In this document: positions 62,447 through 64,000 of the stretch, piece after piece
Numbering within the stretch: the stretch's first letter is position 1
Layout: every line of letters begins with the position of its first letter
From: Symbiodinium natans
Taxonomy: Eukaryota; Sar; Dinophyceae; Suessiales; Symbiodiniaceae
Reading direction: 5' to 3'
DNA: 64,000 nt
Assembly: GCA_905221605.1 (NCBI GenBank)
Contig: CAJNDS010001802.1
Coordinates: 62,001-126,000, forward strand
Position numbers and translations under genes: made by a program
Notes under the pieces: generated by a model
The model's database searches: none
What the model was told of the DNA's origin: nothing
Seen by the model: only the letters and a program-made list of their open reading frames with translations

Positions 62447-62879
62447 GCCCCTCGGTCAGAGGGGACGGCCCCAAACATGCGGTACTTCCGACAACGGGAA
62501 AGTGAAAGAAGACATGGCGTCACACAGATCCTAGCAACTATCAAAAGAAAAGGTTAAGGCTGAATAAGGAGCCGAGCATCGCCAATCCATCCATAAAATT
62601 CCATTGGCGCTAAGGCCTCTATTGCGGTCCGGAGGACCTCCATTAGGCCCCACCTCGGGCCACACGGGTGCTAAGACCCACCATTCTTGCTCTTGGGACT
62701 AGCCCTCTGTTGCCCATCCACCTGAAAGTTACTCATCGCTAGCGGTCTAGTGGGCTCCATGCGTGGCACTAGGCCTCTCGACCCAACCTGCCAGGTTATT
62801 GGGCCTCCATGGTACCATGATGAGTCGCACAACGACCCGCACAGCTCCCTCGCGGGATAACTGCGATTGGCAACAAGGC
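62447..62879. other. Spacer between direct repeats
   Basis: 433 bases without recognisable genes, RNA genes or repeats. Confidence 0.5.
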
Positions 62880-63231
62880 CACACACGGAGATAAGAGAGT
62901 AAACTCTCACTGGCTTCCCTGTCCGAAGATCTTATGCATGGTGACGAAATTGTGGCCTTACACGAAAAACCTGATCCATCCATCTGCCGGCCACTGTGGC
63001 AGCAAACAACTTTAAGGGTACTTTGGGGTGGCCTTTCGATTGCAGGTACACAGTGGTGATCAGCCACTGCATCCACTCCAATGACTTGGCTTCGTTGGGC
63101 AAGGCTAGTCACTGGAGCCCTTGCCCCCCTGCATAAAACACATTCACCGTCAGTCTTCTATACGAAATGTCCGGCCAAGCCTCAGAGACTTTCCAAAACC
63201 CTTAGCTTAGAATCAGGGTGCACACACACAC
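62880..63231. repeat. 352-base direct repeat, copy 2
   Basis: Second copy of 62095-62446, same orientation, no indels seen. Confidence 0.95.
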
Positions 63232-63334
63232 ACATTGCAGCTCTGGACAGGGTGGGACAGCTGCTCGTCCGCCAGCGCTTGGACGAAAGGCAGGGCGGTC
63301 GCTGGATGCTGCTGGTGGCCGATAAGCACGCGAA

Positions 63335-63838
63335 GTGCACCCGCGTTGCGTCGGACTAGCCGAAGTTTCGATGTCACTGACCAACAGCATCCGACAGCAC
63401 AATTTGGGAGCGCTCAACAAACTGGCAGCGTTGGACAGAGGCCTCGCTGGAATTTCGCTGGACAACGCCGACTGGTGCGAGTCCGTGGCTCTGCGGCTGC
63501 ACGTTGGCATCTTGCTGATCCGGCGGCGCTGGGCAGCAACGCTGGCACACAGCAAAAGCAACTACCACGCACAGCACAGGTTTGTCTTGCCCCTCCTACA
63601 TCCAGCGGCGGCGATTTCTTGGATCAATGAGAATGACGAAGCGCAGATCCGACAGACTTCAAACTCAGTGCCAGCCATTTCTAGCCCGGCACGCGAGGCC
63701 TCGACGTGGGAGGCCTGTTCAGGTTGGGGGATGACGCAGAGGTGCACGTCGTTGACACTGCTTCAAAGACTTCAAGGAGGCGCTCGAATCGGAGGCAATG
63801 CCTCGCAATCGAAAGCGGTTTGTGCGATCTTGGCCTGA
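63335..63838 (+). CDS. Hypothetical plus-strand frame
   Basis: A 167-codon plus frame. The part SLTNSIRQHNLGALNKLAAL, then WCESVALRLHVGILLIRRRW and FVLPLLHPAAAISWINENDE, is protein-like; the last third is less so. An upstream plus frame near 63240-63355 (LLVRQRLDERQGGRWMLLVA) may be a preceding exon. Not recognised. Confidence 0.35.
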   Translation: MHPRCVGLAEVSMSLTNSIRQHNLGALNKLAALDRGLAGISLDNADWCESVALRLHVGILLIRRRWAATLAHSKSNYHAQHRFVLPLLHPAAAISWINENDEAQIRQTSNSVPAISSPAREASTWEACSGWGMTQRCTSLTLLQRLQGGARIGGNASQSKAVCAILA

Positions 63839-64000
63839 GGCAGAAACGAAACAGGCCGATGGCGACGATTTCGATATGCCTAGCGGCCTATATAGCGTGG
63901 GCCATGATCGGAACATGGATGCGCGTCAGGGACACGTTTATTCCAGACGATGCCGGATGATGCCGGGCTCAAGTTTCATGGCGGACACGCGACAGCCCAC

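Overview
The window looks like nuclear DNA of a dinoflagellate, most likely a symbiodiniacean-type photosynthetic species. Four things point that way: introns that start with GT, GC or even GA and end in AG followed by G; (CCCTAAA)n telomere-type repeats; a nuclear gene for a plastid ribosomal protein bL12 with a signal-peptide-plus-transit presequence; and retroelement and ankyrin protein families that I recognise from dinoflagellate genomes. Coding sequence is cut into very short exons (24 to 130 bases is usual), so most long open frames are not genes; genes had to be rebuilt by joining short exons in phase.

Layout. 1-10.4 kb: a (CA)n microsatellite, then mostly non-coding DNA with a degenerate telomere-like block and two minisatellites. 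10.46-16.54 kb (minus): a 13-exon gene whose model keeps one frame over 622 codons, with a putatively myristoylated N-terminus, a TIR-like SHQW/WCRAE domain and ankyrin repeats. 16.8-18.0 kb (minus): exons of a helical protein. 20.6-22.3 kb and 24.0-24.8 kb (minus): two well-supported but unrecognised multi-exon genes. 29.9-31.8 kb: a 1.9 kb GT-rich microsatellite. 27-28 and 32-47.7 kb (nearly all minus): partial genes, including a multi-pass membrane protein (36-39.2 kb), a kelch protein (about 40 kb) and a coiled-coil protein (about 42 kb). 47.9 kb: eleven perfect CCCTAAA units beside a 126-base palindrome. 48.6-50.8 kb (minus): the complete nine-exon plastid bL12 gene. 53-61.6 kb: several decayed copies of one retroelement family (reverse transcriptase plus C-terminal zinc knuckle and restriction-like endonuclease), all on the minus strand; one copy is split by a 1,047-base DNA transposon with 8-base target duplications. 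62.1-63.2 kb: a 352-base near-perfect direct repeat.

Almost every supported gene is on the minus strand, consistent with the unidirectional gene arrays known in dinoflagellates. The genes do not form an operon or obvious pathway. I found no rRNA, tRNA, CRISPR array or recognisable spliced-leader sequence.
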